NCBI GenBank assembly: GCA_000517565.1
Contig: CP007051.1
Coordinates: forward strand, 1,752,488 to 1,816,487
Reading direction: 5' to 3'
Origin: Desulfurella acetivorans A63
GTDB lineage: Bacteria > Campylobacterota_A > Desulfurellia > Desulfurellales > Desulfurellaceae
DNA: 64,000 bases
Each line of letters opens with the position of its first letter. The first letter of the stretch is position 1. This document shows, piece after piece, positions 1 through 10,100 of this stretch. The notes below the pieces were generated by a model. That model was not told the origin of the DNA. It saw only the letters and a program-made list of their open reading frames with translations, and did no database searches. A program made the position numbers and the translations under genes.

Positions 1-1242
1 TGGAATAACAAAAACCTTTACTTTAGAATAATCTTTTGTTATAGCAATCTCACCTGTACTTGAGTCTGCTTTGAGGTTTTTGTCTTTATCTAAAATAATA
101 CCTAAATTTTCTAATTTTCTTAACACCATATACCTTAAAAGAGGCGAATTTTCGCCAACACCTGCAGTAAAAACAATAGCATCCAAATAACCATTTAAGG
201 CAAAAAAGTAAGAACCTAAATATTTTCTAATCTCATATGCTTCAATTTGCAAAGCTAACATACAACGCGGATCGCCTTCTTCAGCTTTTTTAAAAATAGA
301 TAGATGCTCTTGTTCTATATCACCAATTAAATTTTCTGTATCGAGCTCATCTATACTATTAATATCTATTTTGGCATTGTTTATAATATCCCTTCTATCG
401 TAATATTTTCCTGTTATACCAAGCAAACCTGATTTTTTGTTTAAAATATCCATCATTTGAGCTGGGCTTAATTTTAACTTTTCTTGCATATACAATGGTA
501 TAGCAGGATCAATATCGCCACAGCGTGTACCCATTACAGCGCCCTGCAAAGGCGTAAAACCCATTGAAGTATCAATGCTTGCCCCAGATTTTATTGCGCA
601 AAATGAAACTCCGTTTCCTATATGCAATGTAATTAAATTGGTATCCTTTACATGTTTGTCAAGCATTACTGCAGCTCTACGCGAAACATATAAATGGCTT
701 GAACCATGAAAACCATATCGTCTTATACCATACTTTTCATACCACTCGAAAGGTAAAGCATAAATATAGGCAAAATCTGGTATGGTAGAGTGAAATGCTG
801 TGTCAAAAATTGCTACTTGTGGTACATTGGGTAATAATTCTTTTGTTGCTAGAATACCAGCTAAATTTGGAGGATTGTGCAGTGGCGCAAGACTAGATAG
901 TTTTTGAATAGTTGAAATAACTTTATCATCTATTAAAGTGCTTTTTTTGAATTTTTCTCCACCATGAACTACCCTGTGGCCTATAGCGTATATCTCGTTA
1001 AGATCGCTTAAAACTCCGTTTTCCCCAACAAGAAGACTAAATACTTCATTTATGGCTTTTGAGTGGTCCTTTAATTCTTTTTGATAAATTATAGGCTGAC
1101 TGCCTGGTCTATTATAATGAATTGTTGCATTAATTGTACCCACACGCTCAATTAAGCCTTTAGCAAGATTTTTTTGTAATTTCCAATCAAATAAATCAAA
1201 TTTTACTGACGAACTACCACAGTTTAATACTAAAACTTTCAT
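1..1242 (-). CDS. ackA: acetate kinase (3' end cut by window edge)
   Basis: Interconverts acetate + ATP and acetyl phosphate + ADP in the cytoplasm. About 414 codons are visible, so only a few C-terminal residues lie outside the window. Family motifs are all present when translated from the ATG at 1242: NCGSSSVKF at the N-terminus, GHRVVHGG, FDTAFHSTIP, RRYGFHGSSH, HIGNGVS, DTSMGFTPLQG and FTAGVGENS near the C-terminus. It starts 12 nt after the pta stop codon on the same strand, so the two form an acetate activation operon. In an acetate-oxidising anaerobe the likely direction is acetate to acetyl-CoA; direction cannot be read from sequence. Confidence 0.97.
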   Translation of the reverse strand, partial: MKVLVLNCGSSSVKFDLFDWKLQKNLAKGLIERVGTINATIHYNRPGSQPIIYQKELKDHSKAINEVFSLLVGENGVLSDLNEIYAIGHRVVHGGEKFKKSTLIDDKVISTIQKLSSLAPLHNPPNLAGILATKELLPNVPQVAIFDTAFHSTIPDFAYIYALPFEWYEKYGIRRYGFHGSSHLYVSRRAAVMLDKHVKDTNLITLHIGNGVSFCAIKSGASIDTSMGFTPLQGAVMGTRCGDIDPAIPLYMQEKLKLSPAQMMDILNKKSGLLGITGKYYDRRDIINNAKIDINSIDELDTENLIGDIEQEHLSIFKKAEEGDPRCMLALQIEAYEIRKYLGSYFFALNGYLDAIVFTAGVGENSPLLRYMVLRKLENLGIILDKDKNLKADSSTGEIAITKDYSKVKVFVIP

Positions 1243-1254
1243 AAATGCCCCATC

Positions 1255-2235
1255 TTATACTTGAAACGAAGAAATGGCTGTTAAATAAACTATGTCCATA
1301 TATTTACATCCGCGAGACAAATCATGCATAGGTTTCTTTAATCCCTGCATAATAGGTCCAATAGCTTGTGCTTTTGCAAGACGCTCAACAAGCTTATAAG
1401 CAATGTTTCCCGCATTCAAATCAGGGAAAATAAGTACATTAGCATGACCTTTTATGGGACTATCTGGCGCTTTTCTGTATGCTACAGATTCAACCAATGC
1501 CGCATCGGCTTGAAGCTCTCCATCCACCAATATATCAGGTCGTTTTTGTTTAACAATATTTGTTGCTTCAATTACTTTATCAAGGATTTTATGTTTAGCA
1601 CTTGCCTTAGTAGAAAAAGACAGCATAGCTACTTTTGGTTGGGCATTCATTAACATGCTAAAATTATCCGCTGTAGCTATAGCAATATCTGCTAATTCAC
1701 TAGCATTTGGATCTGGGTTCACTCCACAATCAGCAAAAAAAAGCACACCATTTTCACCAAATTCATTAGTAGGCAACTCCATTAAAAAAAAACTTGAAAG
1801 CAATTTAATATTTTCTTTTAAACCAATTACGTACAAACCAGCTTTTATAACATCTGCAGTATCGTTTATTGCACCACCAATACATATATCAGCTAAATTT
1901 TTTCTAACTAGTAACGCTCCAATATAAAGTGGATTTTTCGATAAATTTTGGGCTTCTTTTTTATCTATTCTTTTTTTGCTAAAATTTATAATATTAAAAA
2001 GATCATCACTATAATCAAAATCAGATGTCTGTATTATTTGAATACCACCAAGATCTATGCCCAAACCAATTGCTTTTTTTTCTATTATGCTTTTACTACC
2101 AATTAAGATAGGATACGCAATACCCTCTCTTACACAATAAGATGCAGCCTGAATTAACCTTTCATCCTCACCTTCTGGGTAAACCACTTTTTTTGGTTTT
2201 AGTTTAGACTTTGCTAAAAATTCATCCAAAATCAT
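1255..2235 (-). CDS. pta: phosphate acetyltransferase
   Basis: Converts acetyl phosphate + CoA to acetyl-CoA + phosphate and acts with the downstream acetate kinase. The 326-residue length matches the short single-domain Pta class without the N-terminal regulatory domain. Family segments include VVYPEGEDERLIQAA near residue 20, ADCGVNPDPNASELADIAIA in the middle and FPDLNAGNIAYKL near the C-terminus. An ATG 12 nt further upstream is in frame, but its codons (ATG GGA GGG) are themselves the Shine-Dalgarno sequence of the ATG at 2235, so the start is placed at 2235. It is first in the pta-ackA operon and diverges from the rhodanese gene. Confidence 0.96.
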   Translation of the reverse strand: MILDEFLAKSKLKPKKVVYPEGEDERLIQAASYCVREGIAYPILIGSKSIIEKKAIGLGIDLGGIQIIQTSDFDYSDDLFNIINFSKKRIDKKEAQNLSKNPLYIGALLVRKNLADICIGGAINDTADVIKAGLYVIGLKENIKLLSSFFLMELPTNEFGENGVLFFADCGVNPDPNASELADIAIATADNFSMLMNAQPKVAMLSFSTKASAKHKILDKVIEATNIVKQKRPDILVDGELQADAALVESVAYRKAPDSPIKGHANVLIFPDLNAGNIAYKLVERLAKAQAIGPIMQGLKKPMHDLSRGCKYMDIVYLTAISSFQV

Positions 2236-2398
2236 TATCCCTCCCATCTAATACACTATATAACTTAACTTGTAAAGTTACACAATACATAATTCTTTGT
2301 CAAATTTTTTCTTAAAATTTATACTATTAATTAATTATGTAAGTAATAAAATTTAAAGAATAATGCAATATATTAAAACAATTAATATATATGATATA

Positions 2399-2427
2399 TT
2401 GACTTTAACTTTATTAAGATTTATCAT
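2399..2427 (+). promoter_or_regulatory. sigma-70-type promoter of the rhodanese gene
   Basis: TTGACT at 2399-2404 and TATCAT at 2422-2427 with a 17-nt spacer, followed by a strong GAAGGAGG ribosome binding site before the ATG at 2455. The 219-nt gap between pta and this gene is otherwise AT-rich, with no other structure I can name. Confidence 0.6.
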
Positions 2428-2454
2428 AAGAAAAATATTTGAAGGAGGTTATTT

Positions 2455-3414
2455 ATGAAAAAGTTCTGGCTTGTTTGTTTTACGTTATTTTGGTTTATTG
2501 GTAGCTTTAGTAACGCTTTTGCAAAAATTGGTATACTTACTCCTCATGAACTAGCTTCCATGATGAAAACAGATCAAAATCTGGTAATTATTGACGCAAG
2601 GGACCATAGTTCATACATTGCATCGCATATACCAAAAGCTATCAATATAAGCCCAACTGGCAGTTTATTTACTGGTTTTGGGCCAAATCCTTTTGCTGTA
2701 GTTGATTCAAATCCACAATTACAAAAAGTATTATCTCAAAAAGGCATCAGAAATGATTCAGACTGTGTAGTATACACAGGTTCATCTACAGCTTTTGGTG
2801 TCAAAGGTGGTAATCCTGCTTTTGCTCTAACCAGTGCAACACGCATAATGGCCGTCCTTTACTATGCTGGTGTTAAAAATGTTTATTACCTAAACGGTGG
2901 TTTTGACAAATGGGTAGACGAAAAATTACCTGTCCAAAAAGGTGACTATGCTTTAAAAACCAGCCATTTTGTTATTGTAAGAAATAACCCATTTGTTTTT
3001 GCAAATGAAGATTTTATAAGGTGGGCAGTTAAACACGAAAACGAAATTCAGTTTGTTGATTCTAGAATGTATCCAGAATATACAGGGCAGGTTAATGATG
3101 AAAAGTTTGGTGTTTCAAAACTCGGTCATATTAAAGGTGCAAGGAATGTATTTGTTGGCGAATACATGGAAAAAGTTGACAATTATTATGTGATTAAACC
3201 AAAAGCTCAAATTGAACAAATACTTCAAAAAGCTGGCATTGATCCAAATAAGCCTATGATCTCATATTGCCACATTGGTTATTGGGGAAGCGGTTTATGG
3301 TTTATTGCCAATGCTATTTTAGACAATAAACTTGCATGGGATTATAATGGATCTTTAGTTAAAGCTTCTATGGATAAGGACATTCCTTTTGTAAAAGGAC
3401 CCAATCCTTATTAA
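2455..3414 (+). CDS. exported tandem rhodanese-domain sulfurtransferase
   Basis: Predicted periplasmic thiosulfate/polysulfide sulfurtransferase of 319 residues. Residues 1-23 form a Sec signal peptide (Lys-Lys, hydrophobic core, small residues before the cleavage at NAFA). Two rhodanese domains follow. The first (about 30-165) has VYTGSSTAFGVKGG where the active loop should be and carries no cysteine there, so it is presumably structural. The second (about 175-319) has the loop SYCHIGYWGSG with the single catalytic-type Cys. Two-domain rhodaneses normally work this way, with only the C-terminal domain active. Monocistronic, between its own promoter and a strong terminator. A role in extracellular sulfur or thiosulfate handling is an inference from the apparent lifestyle. 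Confidence 0.88.
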   Translation: MKKFWLVCFTLFWFIGSFSNAFAKIGILTPHELASMMKTDQNLVIIDARDHSSYIASHIPKAINISPTGSLFTGFGPNPFAVVDSNPQLQKVLSQKGIRNDSDCVVYTGSSTAFGVKGGNPAFALTSATRIMAVLYYAGVKNVYYLNGGFDKWVDEKLPVQKGDYALKTSHFVIVRNNPFVFANEDFIRWAVKHENEIQFVDSRMYPEYTGQVNDEKFGVSKLGHIKGARNVFVGEYMEKVDNYYVIKPKAQIEQILQKAGIDPNKPMISYCHIGYWGSGLWFIANAILDNKLAWDYNGSLVKASMDKDIPFVKGPNPY

Positions 3415-3428
3415 GTTAAGCTAACCTG

Positions 3429-3470
3429 GCAAGATAGCTTAAAAAAGCTATCTTGCGCCTTTCTTTTAAA
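3429..3470 (+). terminator. rho-independent terminator after the rhodanese gene
   Basis: Perfect 12-bp stem (3429-3440 with 3445-3456), four-A loop, followed by a T-rich run. Confidence 0.9.
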
Positions 3471-3529
3471 AATGGATTTTTATATTTTTTTTTATATAAT
3501 ACTTATAAGGATTTGAAGAAGGGGGTTTT

Positions 3530-4645
3530 ATGCAGTTTATTATTGATGCAAGTATAATAAAAAAAATAATTCCAAGTGTTTCTGGAGCTTTGTCAAAAGA
3601 CAAAAATTCAATATTGAGTAATTACTATGTTAGTATAAAAGACAAAATACTATCGCTAACTTCTTCAAACGATACCGTTCAGATAAATGTAGCTTATCCT
3701 GTTGAAAATACAGGTAATTGCGAATTTTTAGCTAAACCAGACTTGTTTGAAAGACTAAAAGCATTGAATGGAGAAATTTACTTTGAGTTGCAAGACAGTT
3801 TGCTAACAATAAAAAACGGCTCCTATAAAACAACAGCAAAAATTTTCAAAAACAATGACTATCCTTTGGAATCAACTGCCGATTACAACACTATTGGTAC
3901 TTTTGATTCAAATGAAATATTAGAACTACTAAAAGCCCATATTGCAAGCAGCAAAGAAGACGAACAAACAAGAGAATTCACAGGAATATTAATAGAAATT
4001 GATCAAAATAAAGCAAACTTTGTAGCAACAAACCGATCAAGACTATTTTGGATAAACAAAAAAATAGATATTGATAAAAACTTTTACTGTATAATTGAAA
4101 AAGAAGGCATACTACAGCTTAGTCGTGTCTTAAAGGCCAATGATAAGATAAATATGCTATATAAAGGCAATCCTGAAAATATAACAAAGATAGCTTTTCA
4201 AAGCTCAAACGCAACAATAATCTCCAAAACAATAAATGGTCAATTTCCACAATACCAAGCCGTTGTATTGGAAGACGCCCAAAATGTATCATGTATAATA
4301 TTTGACAGAGAATCTCTAAAAAGTTCACTTCAAAAAGTACTGGCACTATCAAGTGATGATCTTGGAGTTGTTGAATTTAACATTAAAGAGAATACTGTTG
4401 AGCTAACAGTAACAAACAAAGAAGGCGAAGTTGCAACAGATATTATTGATTTCTTGACTTGTCAAGAAAAAACACATACACAAATTACCCTAAATATCAA
4501 TGGCCGCTATACTCTGGATTTTTTAAATAATGTACAATCTAGTTCAATTTATTTTTATTATAAAGAAGCAATTAAACCTCTTGAATTAAAAGCAATAAGC
4601 GAAAGTAAAATAAATTACATATATGTCATGACACCTGTAAGATAA
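3530..4645 (+). CDS. dnaN: DNA polymerase III beta subunit (sliding clamp)
   Basis: Ring-shaped processivity clamp that tethers DNA polymerase III and other DNA enzymes to DNA. The 371-residue length is typical of three repeated clamp domains. Recognisable segments are the N-terminal IPSVSGALSKD, the region LAKPDLFERLKALNG in domain 1, and the clamp-type C-terminus MTPVR. A GAAGGGGG ribosome binding site precedes the ATG and TATAAT lies at 3495-3500. dnaA is not adjacent and dnaN lies about 32 kb from the rpmH-rnpA origin-type cluster, so the classic dnaA-dnaN-recF order is not kept here. The stop codon abuts the stop of the convergent cupin gene with no gap. Confidence 0.93.
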   Translation: MQFIIDASIIKKIIPSVSGALSKDKNSILSNYYVSIKDKILSLTSSNDTVQINVAYPVENTGNCEFLAKPDLFERLKALNGEIYFELQDSLLTIKNGSYKTTAKIFKNNDYPLESTADYNTIGTFDSNEILELLKAHIASSKEDEQTREFTGILIEIDQNKANFVATNRSRLFWINKKIDIDKNFYCIIEKEGILQLSRVLKANDKINMLYKGNPENITKIAFQSSNATIISKTINGQFPQYQAVVLEDAQNVSCIIFDRESLKSSLQKVLALSSDDLGVVEFNIKENTVELTVTNKEGEVATDIIDFLTCQEKTHTQITLNINGRYTLDFLNNVQSSSIYFYYKEAIKPLELKAISESKINYIYVMTPVR

Positions 4646-4990
4646 CTACAATTTATTTAGCCAGAAGCTAAAATCTCTTCCAGGAACAAAAATATCAAGG
4701 CCAACCGAAGCCTCATTAAGTAGATTTGTTACAACATGAGGTTCGTTTGGCTCAATAAAAACGCAATCGTTTTGTGATAGTATAACCTCTCTATCTTTGT
4801 TTTTTACAGACATTTTGCCTTTCAATACAACCAATACCTGGGCATTTTCATGCGCATGTTCTGGCGAAGCATGAAAAGGCGGTTTTATAAAATACTCTAT
4901 TGAAATAGATTTTTGGTCACAAAGACTTACACGCTTCCAATCCTTTTGAGGTTCATAATTTTTTGCACTTTCAAAAAATATTACTTTCAT
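4646..4990 (-). CDS. small cupin-domain protein
   Basis: 114-residue single-domain cupin. The metal-binding motif is visible as HAHENAQVLVVLKG (His-X-His, the following acidic position being less clear) and the second cupin motif as EPNEPHVV. Single-domain cupins of this type bind a divalent metal in a small beta-barrel; the substrate cannot be told. AAAGGAGG lies 7 nt before the ATG. It is convergent with dnaN and appears to be transcribed alone. Confidence 0.8.
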   Translation of the reverse strand: MKVIFFESAKNYEPQKDWKRVSLCDQKSISIEYFIKPPFHASPEHAHENAQVLVVLKGKMSVKNKDREVILSQNDCVFIEPNEPHVVTNLLNEASVGLDIFVPGRDFSFWLNKL

Positions 4991-5114
4991 TATTTGCCTC
5001 CTTTCTTTTAAAAATATATAGATTTATTAAAAAAATCAATCTTTAAATAATTTTACTTTAATTTTACCAAAAAAGCATAAAGTCATTTTTTAAGAATTAC
5101 TTGGAGGTGTTTGA

Positions 5115-5315
5115 ATGTTAAAGAAGTTATTAGCTTCATGTGTAGTTGTAGGTTTAATGGTAAGCCCAGTTTTGGCTGCAGAAAATGCAAAGCCGGCTCC
5201 GGTAAAAAACGAAACAAAGGTTGAGAAAAAAGCAGTTGAAAAGAAAGCTGCAGCCAAAAAAGCTCCGGTTAAAAAAGAAGCTCCAAAAAAAGCTGAAAAA
5301 ACAGAAAAAAAGTAA
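5115..5315 (+). CDS. small exported Lys/Ala/Pro-rich protein
   Basis: 66 residues. Residues 1-21 are a clear signal peptide ending at VLAA. The mature part is almost entirely Lys, Ala, Glu and Pro, with repeats such as KKAVEKKAAAKKAPVKK, so it is probably disordered or a charged helix. A good TTGGAGG site precedes the ATG and a strong terminator follows, so it looks like an expressed monocistronic gene. Such exported lysine-rich proteins are common but functionally undefined; nucleic-acid, polyanion or envelope binding are possibilities only. Confidence 0.75.
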   Translation: MLKKLLASCVVVGLMVSPVLAAENAKPAPVKNETKVEKKAVEKKAAAKKAPVKKEAPKKAEKTEKK

Positions 5316-5330
5316 ACTTCAACAAACTAA

Positions 5331-5366
5331 AAAGAGTTGGGCATTGATGCCTAACTCTTTTTTTTT
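5331..5366 (+). terminator. rho-independent terminator
   Basis: Stem AAAGAGTTGGGCA / TGCCTAACTCTTT (one G-T wobble) with a 3-4 nt loop and a run of T to 5366, directly after the Lys-rich exported protein. Confidence 0.92.
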
Positions 5367-5398
5367 GAAAAAATCAATGTTTTTAATATAATACATTT

Positions 5399-6139
5399 AT
5401 GTTTAAAAATCATTTAATTGCCAGATGGTACAACGGTTGTCTTAAAGAAATTAATGGTTTTAGCGCACCTAAAAAGCTACTTTTTCTAGATAAGCAAATA
5501 GAAATGGCAAGTAAAAACACGCTTGCTCTTGTAAGTGGTTATGAAGCCTTAAATATGTTTTTTTATGGTGAAAATGGGCTTGGAAAATCATCACTTGTAA
5601 AGTATCTTATTGATAAATTTAGCTCAAAAGGTCTAAGATGTATAGAATATTTAGAAGAAGATATATACTCAATATACGAGTTATTTGATTTTATAAAAAA
5701 GAGTGAGTACAAATTTTTTATTTACTTTGATGATCTGGCTTTTGAAGATAACAATAAAGAATTTAGAAAGTTTAAGTCTATTATTGAAGGCTCGCTCGAA
5801 GAAAAACCAAAGAATTGCATTTTTTTGATTACATCAAATAAAAAACGCCTTATAAAACAGAAAGTTCTTACGCTTGATAGTAATATATTTGAAAAAGAAG
5901 AAGAAAATGAAAAATTATCTTTATTTTCACGTTTTGGACTATCAATTGGCTTTTATCCTCTTGAACTCTCAGAATTCTTAGAAGTAGTTAATTTTTACCT
6001 TAATGAATTTAATGTTAAAATTAATTTTAACATTAAACAAGAAGCACAAAACTTTGCTTTAGGATATGGTATTTATAGCGGTCGCGTTGCAAAACAATTT
6101 GCTCTTTTAAAATTCATTGAGCAATTTTCAATACAATAG
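5399..6139 (+). CDS. DUF815-family AAA+ ATPase
   Basis: 246 residues. Walker A is GENGLGKSS near residue 58, the Walker B-like acidic segment is FFIYFDDLAFE near residue 110, and the family signature EGSLEEKPKNCIFLITSN plus SRFGLSIGFYPLELSEFLEV are present. This matches the DUF815 predicted ATPase family, whose role is not established. It is shorter than many members, lacking part of the usual N-terminal region. It starts 33 nt after a terminator with no obvious Shine-Dalgarno, and is convergent with the YihY-type gene 3 nt downstream. Confidence 0.85.
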   Translation: MFKNHLIARWYNGCLKEINGFSAPKKLLFLDKQIEMASKNTLALVSGYEALNMFFYGENGLGKSSLVKYLIDKFSSKGLRCIEYLEEDIYSIYELFDFIKKSEYKFFIYFDDLAFEDNNKEFRKFKSIIEGSLEEKPKNCIFLITSNKKRLIKQKVLTLDSNIFEKEEENEKLSLFSRFGLSIGFYPLELSEFLEVVNFYLNEFNVKINFNIKQEAQNFALGYGIYSGRVAKQFALLKFIEQFSIQ

Positions 6140-6142
6140 TAT

Positions 6143-6940
6143 CTAACTTGTTTGCTCTAAATTGTGTACTATATGAGCCCCTATCAAAAAAACACAGAAA
6201 AGCAAATAAACCCACACCAAAAAAGCAATATAACCCCAAAAAGCTCCATATATAAAATTAAGTTTGCCAATATTTTTTACGTATATAATAAATAATCTTT
6301 TTAAGATTTCAAGCACTAAAGCAAAAAAGAAAGCCCCTTTCATTGCATTTTTAACACTTACTTTATTTCGTGGTAAAAATTTATACAACAAAAAAGCTAT
6401 GATAAACAAAGATAAAAAAGGCACTATATAAATTCCAATAAAATCAACCAACAAAAAATGTTTAATTACGTTTCTAAACATTACATCGACAAATTCAAAA
6501 GGTAAAAACAATCCACCTAAATAAGCAACTATTAAAACCATAGCTATACCAATTAACATAATATAAACAAAAAACAAATCCAAAATGGATCTTTTTTTAT
6601 TAAAATTAAAAATTTTATTTATATAAGCATCAAGCATATAAAAATAAGACAGTGAAGTGATTGCATATAAAATCAAGCTAAAATAACTAATTTTTTTATG
6701 TATAAGTGGCTTTATAATGCTTAAAATCGTACCTTTTAGCATTACAGGAAAAATAAGTGTTATTTTTTGAATTATAAAATTATAATAATGTGTCGAGCTT
6801 GACACAAGAAAAATTAATATTGAACTTAAAAAGAGCAAAAAAGGCACAAGTGCTAATATAAAGTAAAACGATAAAGAAGATGCAATTAAAAAACCATCAT
6901 TTTTAGCAAAGCTAATAACACTTTTTAATACAGTATTCAT
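6143..6940 (-). CDS. YihY/BrkB-family inner membrane protein
   Basis: 265 residues with about six hydrophobic segments. The family pattern is visible: the N-terminal IASSLSFYFILALVPFLLFL, and later KFLPRNKVSVKNAMKGA followed by the EILKRLF segment. The family was once called ribonuclease BN but is now regarded as a membrane protein of uncertain, possibly transport, function. It is transcribed away from nifJ, with an AT-rich 200-bp gap between them. A short poly-T-rich stretch but no clear hairpin lies between it and the convergent DUF815 gene. Confidence 0.85.
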   Translation of the reverse strand: MNTVLKSVISFAKNDGFLIASSLSFYFILALVPFLLFLSSILIFLVSSSTHYYNFIIQKITLIFPVMLKGTILSIIKPLIHKKISYFSLILYAITSLSYFYMLDAYINKIFNFNKKRSILDLFFVYIMLIGIAMVLIVAYLGGLFLPFEFVDVMFRNVIKHFLLVDFIGIYIVPFLSLFIIAFLLYKFLPRNKVSVKNAMKGAFFFALVLEILKRLFIIYVKNIGKLNFIYGAFWGYIAFLVWVYLLFCVFLIGAHIVHNLEQTS

Positions 6941-7143
6941 AATTGTTAATATTGCCTAAAAAACCAATTTTGTCAATGCAAATAAAAATTTATAGAGGAT
7001 TATTATATTAATTTAATAAAGTTTATATACAATTAACAAAATGCAAAAAATCTATTTGACAAAAAAAATTAAATCTATTAGTATAATTCTAAATTAAGGT
7101 GGTTTTTTTCATTTGAATTTGTATATTTATTTAGGAGGTTGGG

Positions 7144-10100
7144 ATGCCAAAGACAATGAAAAGCATGGATGGTAATACCGCTGCTGCACATGTGGCTTAC
7201 GCTTTTACAGAAGTAGCTACAATTTACCCTATTACACCGTCATCAAACATGGCAGAAGCAGTGGATGCATGGGCTGCAGAAGGTAGGAAAAATATTTTTG
7301 GACAAACGGTAAAAGTTGTAGAAATGCAATCAGAGGCTGGCGCAGCTGGTGCTGTTCATGGAAGCCTTGTAGGAGGTGCTCTAACAACTACGTTTACTGC
7401 ATCTCAGGGTTTACTTTTGATGATTCCAAATATGTATAAAATTGCGGGAGAGTTGTTACCAGGCGTATTTCATGTAGCAGCAAGAACAGTAGCAACTCAT
7501 GCGCTTTCTATATTTGGAGACCATTCAGATGTTATGGCTGTAAGACAAACGGGTTTTAGTCTTTTATCTTCTGGAAGCGTTCAGGAAGCTATGGATTTGG
7601 CAGCTGTTGCGCATCTAAGTGCAATTAAAGCGAGAGTGCCTTTCTTGCATTTTTTTGATGGATTTAGAACATCACACGAAATACAAAAAATAGAAGTTTT
7701 AGATTACGAAGATTTAGCAAAACTTGTAGATTGGGAGGCAATTGAACGCTTTAGAAAAAATTCACTAAACTCAGAAAGACCAAAAATCATTGGAACAGCC
7801 CAAAACCCGGACATATTCTTCCAAGCAAGAGAATCTGCAAACAGATTTTATGAAGCCGTACCAGATATAGTTGCTTCTTATATGGATGAAATAAACAAAC
7901 TAACAGGCAGAAACTATAAGCCTTTCAATTATTACGGTGACCCAAACGCAGAAAATATAATAGTCGCAATGGGTTCAGTTGGAGAAACCATTGAAGAAGT
8001 AGTTGATTATTTAAATTCTAAAGGCGAAAAGGTTGGTTTAATAAGAGTAAGACTCTATAGACCGTTTTCACCCAAATACTTCTTTGAAGCATTACCAAAA
8101 AGTGTAAAGAAAATAGCCGTCCTCGATAGAACAAAAGAACCGGGCGCTTTGGGTGAGCCTTTATACGAAGATGTTAAAACCTTATTTTACGATACACAGA
8201 ATGCTCCACTAATTGTCGGTGGTAGATATGGTTTAAGCTCAAAAGATACAACTCCATCTCAAATACTTGCTGTATTCAAAAACCTCAAATCAGACAAACC
8301 AAAAGATCGTTTTACAATAGGCATAGTTGATGATGTTACTTACCTATCATTACCGATAGATGAAGAAATTAATACTTCAGATAAAGACACAGTGTGTTGC
8401 AAATTTTGGGGTTTTGGCTCAGATGGTACAGTTGGCGCAAACAAAGATGCAATCAAAATTATTGGCGATAATACAGATATGTATGCACAAGGATATTTTG
8501 CATACGATTCTAAAAAAAGTGGTGGTGTAACGGTATCGCATTTAAGATTTGGTAAAAAACCAATTAGGTCAACTTATCTTATAGATCAAGCAGATTATAT
8601 TGCCTGCCACAAGCAATCATACGTGTATTTGTATGATGTACTTGCTGGCTTAAAGAAAAACGGCACATTTGTTTTAAACACTATCTGGGATGAATCCGAA
8701 CTTGACAAGCACTTGCCAAACAAAATGAAACGCTATTTAGCAAAAAACAACATTAACTTCTACATAATAAATGCTACCAAGATTGCAAAAGAAATAGGTC
8801 TTGGAGCACGCATAAACATGATAATGCAGGCAGCGTTTTTTAAACTGGCAAACATCATACCTATAGAAACTGCAACAAAACTCTTAAAAGAAGCAATTGT
8901 TCACTCATATGGCAAACAAGGCGATAAAGTCATAAATATGAACTATCAGGCAGTTGATAGAGGTATTGATTCAATAGTAAAAGTAAATGTACCAGAAAGC
9001 TGGAAACATGTGCCAGTTGAAGAAGAAAAGAAAGGTGAAAACCGTCCAGAATTTATAAAAAATGTGGTTGATGTAATGAACAGACTTGAAGGCGACAAAT
9101 TGCCTGTATCCACATTTATTGGTAGAGAAAACGGCGAGTTCCCATCTGGCACTTCTGCTTATGAAAAACGTGGTATAGCCATAGACGTGCCAGAATGGAT
9201 CCCAGAAAATTGTATCCAATGTAATTTCTGTTCGTATGTTTGCCCGCATGCTGCTATCAGGCCATTTTTGCTAAACGAAGAAGAAGTAAAAATCAAACCT
9301 GCTGATTTTGTTACAAAGAAAGCTATTGGCAAAGAAGTAAAAGGGTATGAATATAGAATACAGGTATCTGTGCTTGATTGTACAGGCTGTGGTAGTTGCG
9401 CCGAAGTATGTCCAACACCTAAAAAAGCTCTCGTAATGAAACCTATAGAGACACAAACCAAAGATATAGAAAATTGGAACTTTGCAATAGAGAAAGTTTC
9501 AGAAAAAGAAATACCAACTGATACCGTTAAAAACAGTCAATTTGCAAGACCACTTTTAGAGTTTTCAGGCGCTTGTGCAGGTTGTGGTGAAACACCGTAC
9601 GATAAATTAGTAACACAACTTTTTGGCGATAGGATGATTATTACTACAGCAACAGGATGCTCTTCTATATGGGGTGCTTCTGCTCCTTCTATGCCATACT
9701 GCAAAAATTCTCAAGGCAAAGGCCCAGCATGGGGTAACTCTTTATTTGAAGACAACGCAGAGTATTGCCTGGGTATTGCTTTATCAGTTAAACACCAAAG
9801 AGAAACTTTACGCCAAGTAATTGAAAAGATTTTAGAAACCGACATGGATGAAACTTCCAAAATGCCATTTAAAAAGTGGATTGAAAACACGAATGATCCA
9901 AGAATAACAAAACAAGCAGCTCTTGAGATAGGTACAATTATTGCAAACAAAAATAAATATTCTTCAAATGTGCAAGACTTGCTTTCAAAAGTTGAAAAAA
10001 GTCAAGATATGCTGGTTAAAAAATCCATCTGGGCATTTGGCGGTGACGGTTGGGCTTATGATATTGGATATGGTGGCATAGACCATGTAATTGCTTCCGG

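Noticed and set aside
2236..2247. N-terminal extension Met-Gly-Gly of Pta
   Set aside because: Those codons are the Shine-Dalgarno sequence of the ATG at 2235.
7056..7087. TTGACA/TATAAT pair upstream of nifJ as a promoter
   Set aside because: The spacer is 20 nt, too long for a normal sigma-70 promoter, so not listed as a feature.
8946..9461. Overlapping minus-strand ORFs inside nifJ
   Set aside because: They lie antisense to the ferredoxin domain of nifJ, lack ribosome binding sites and show no family pattern.
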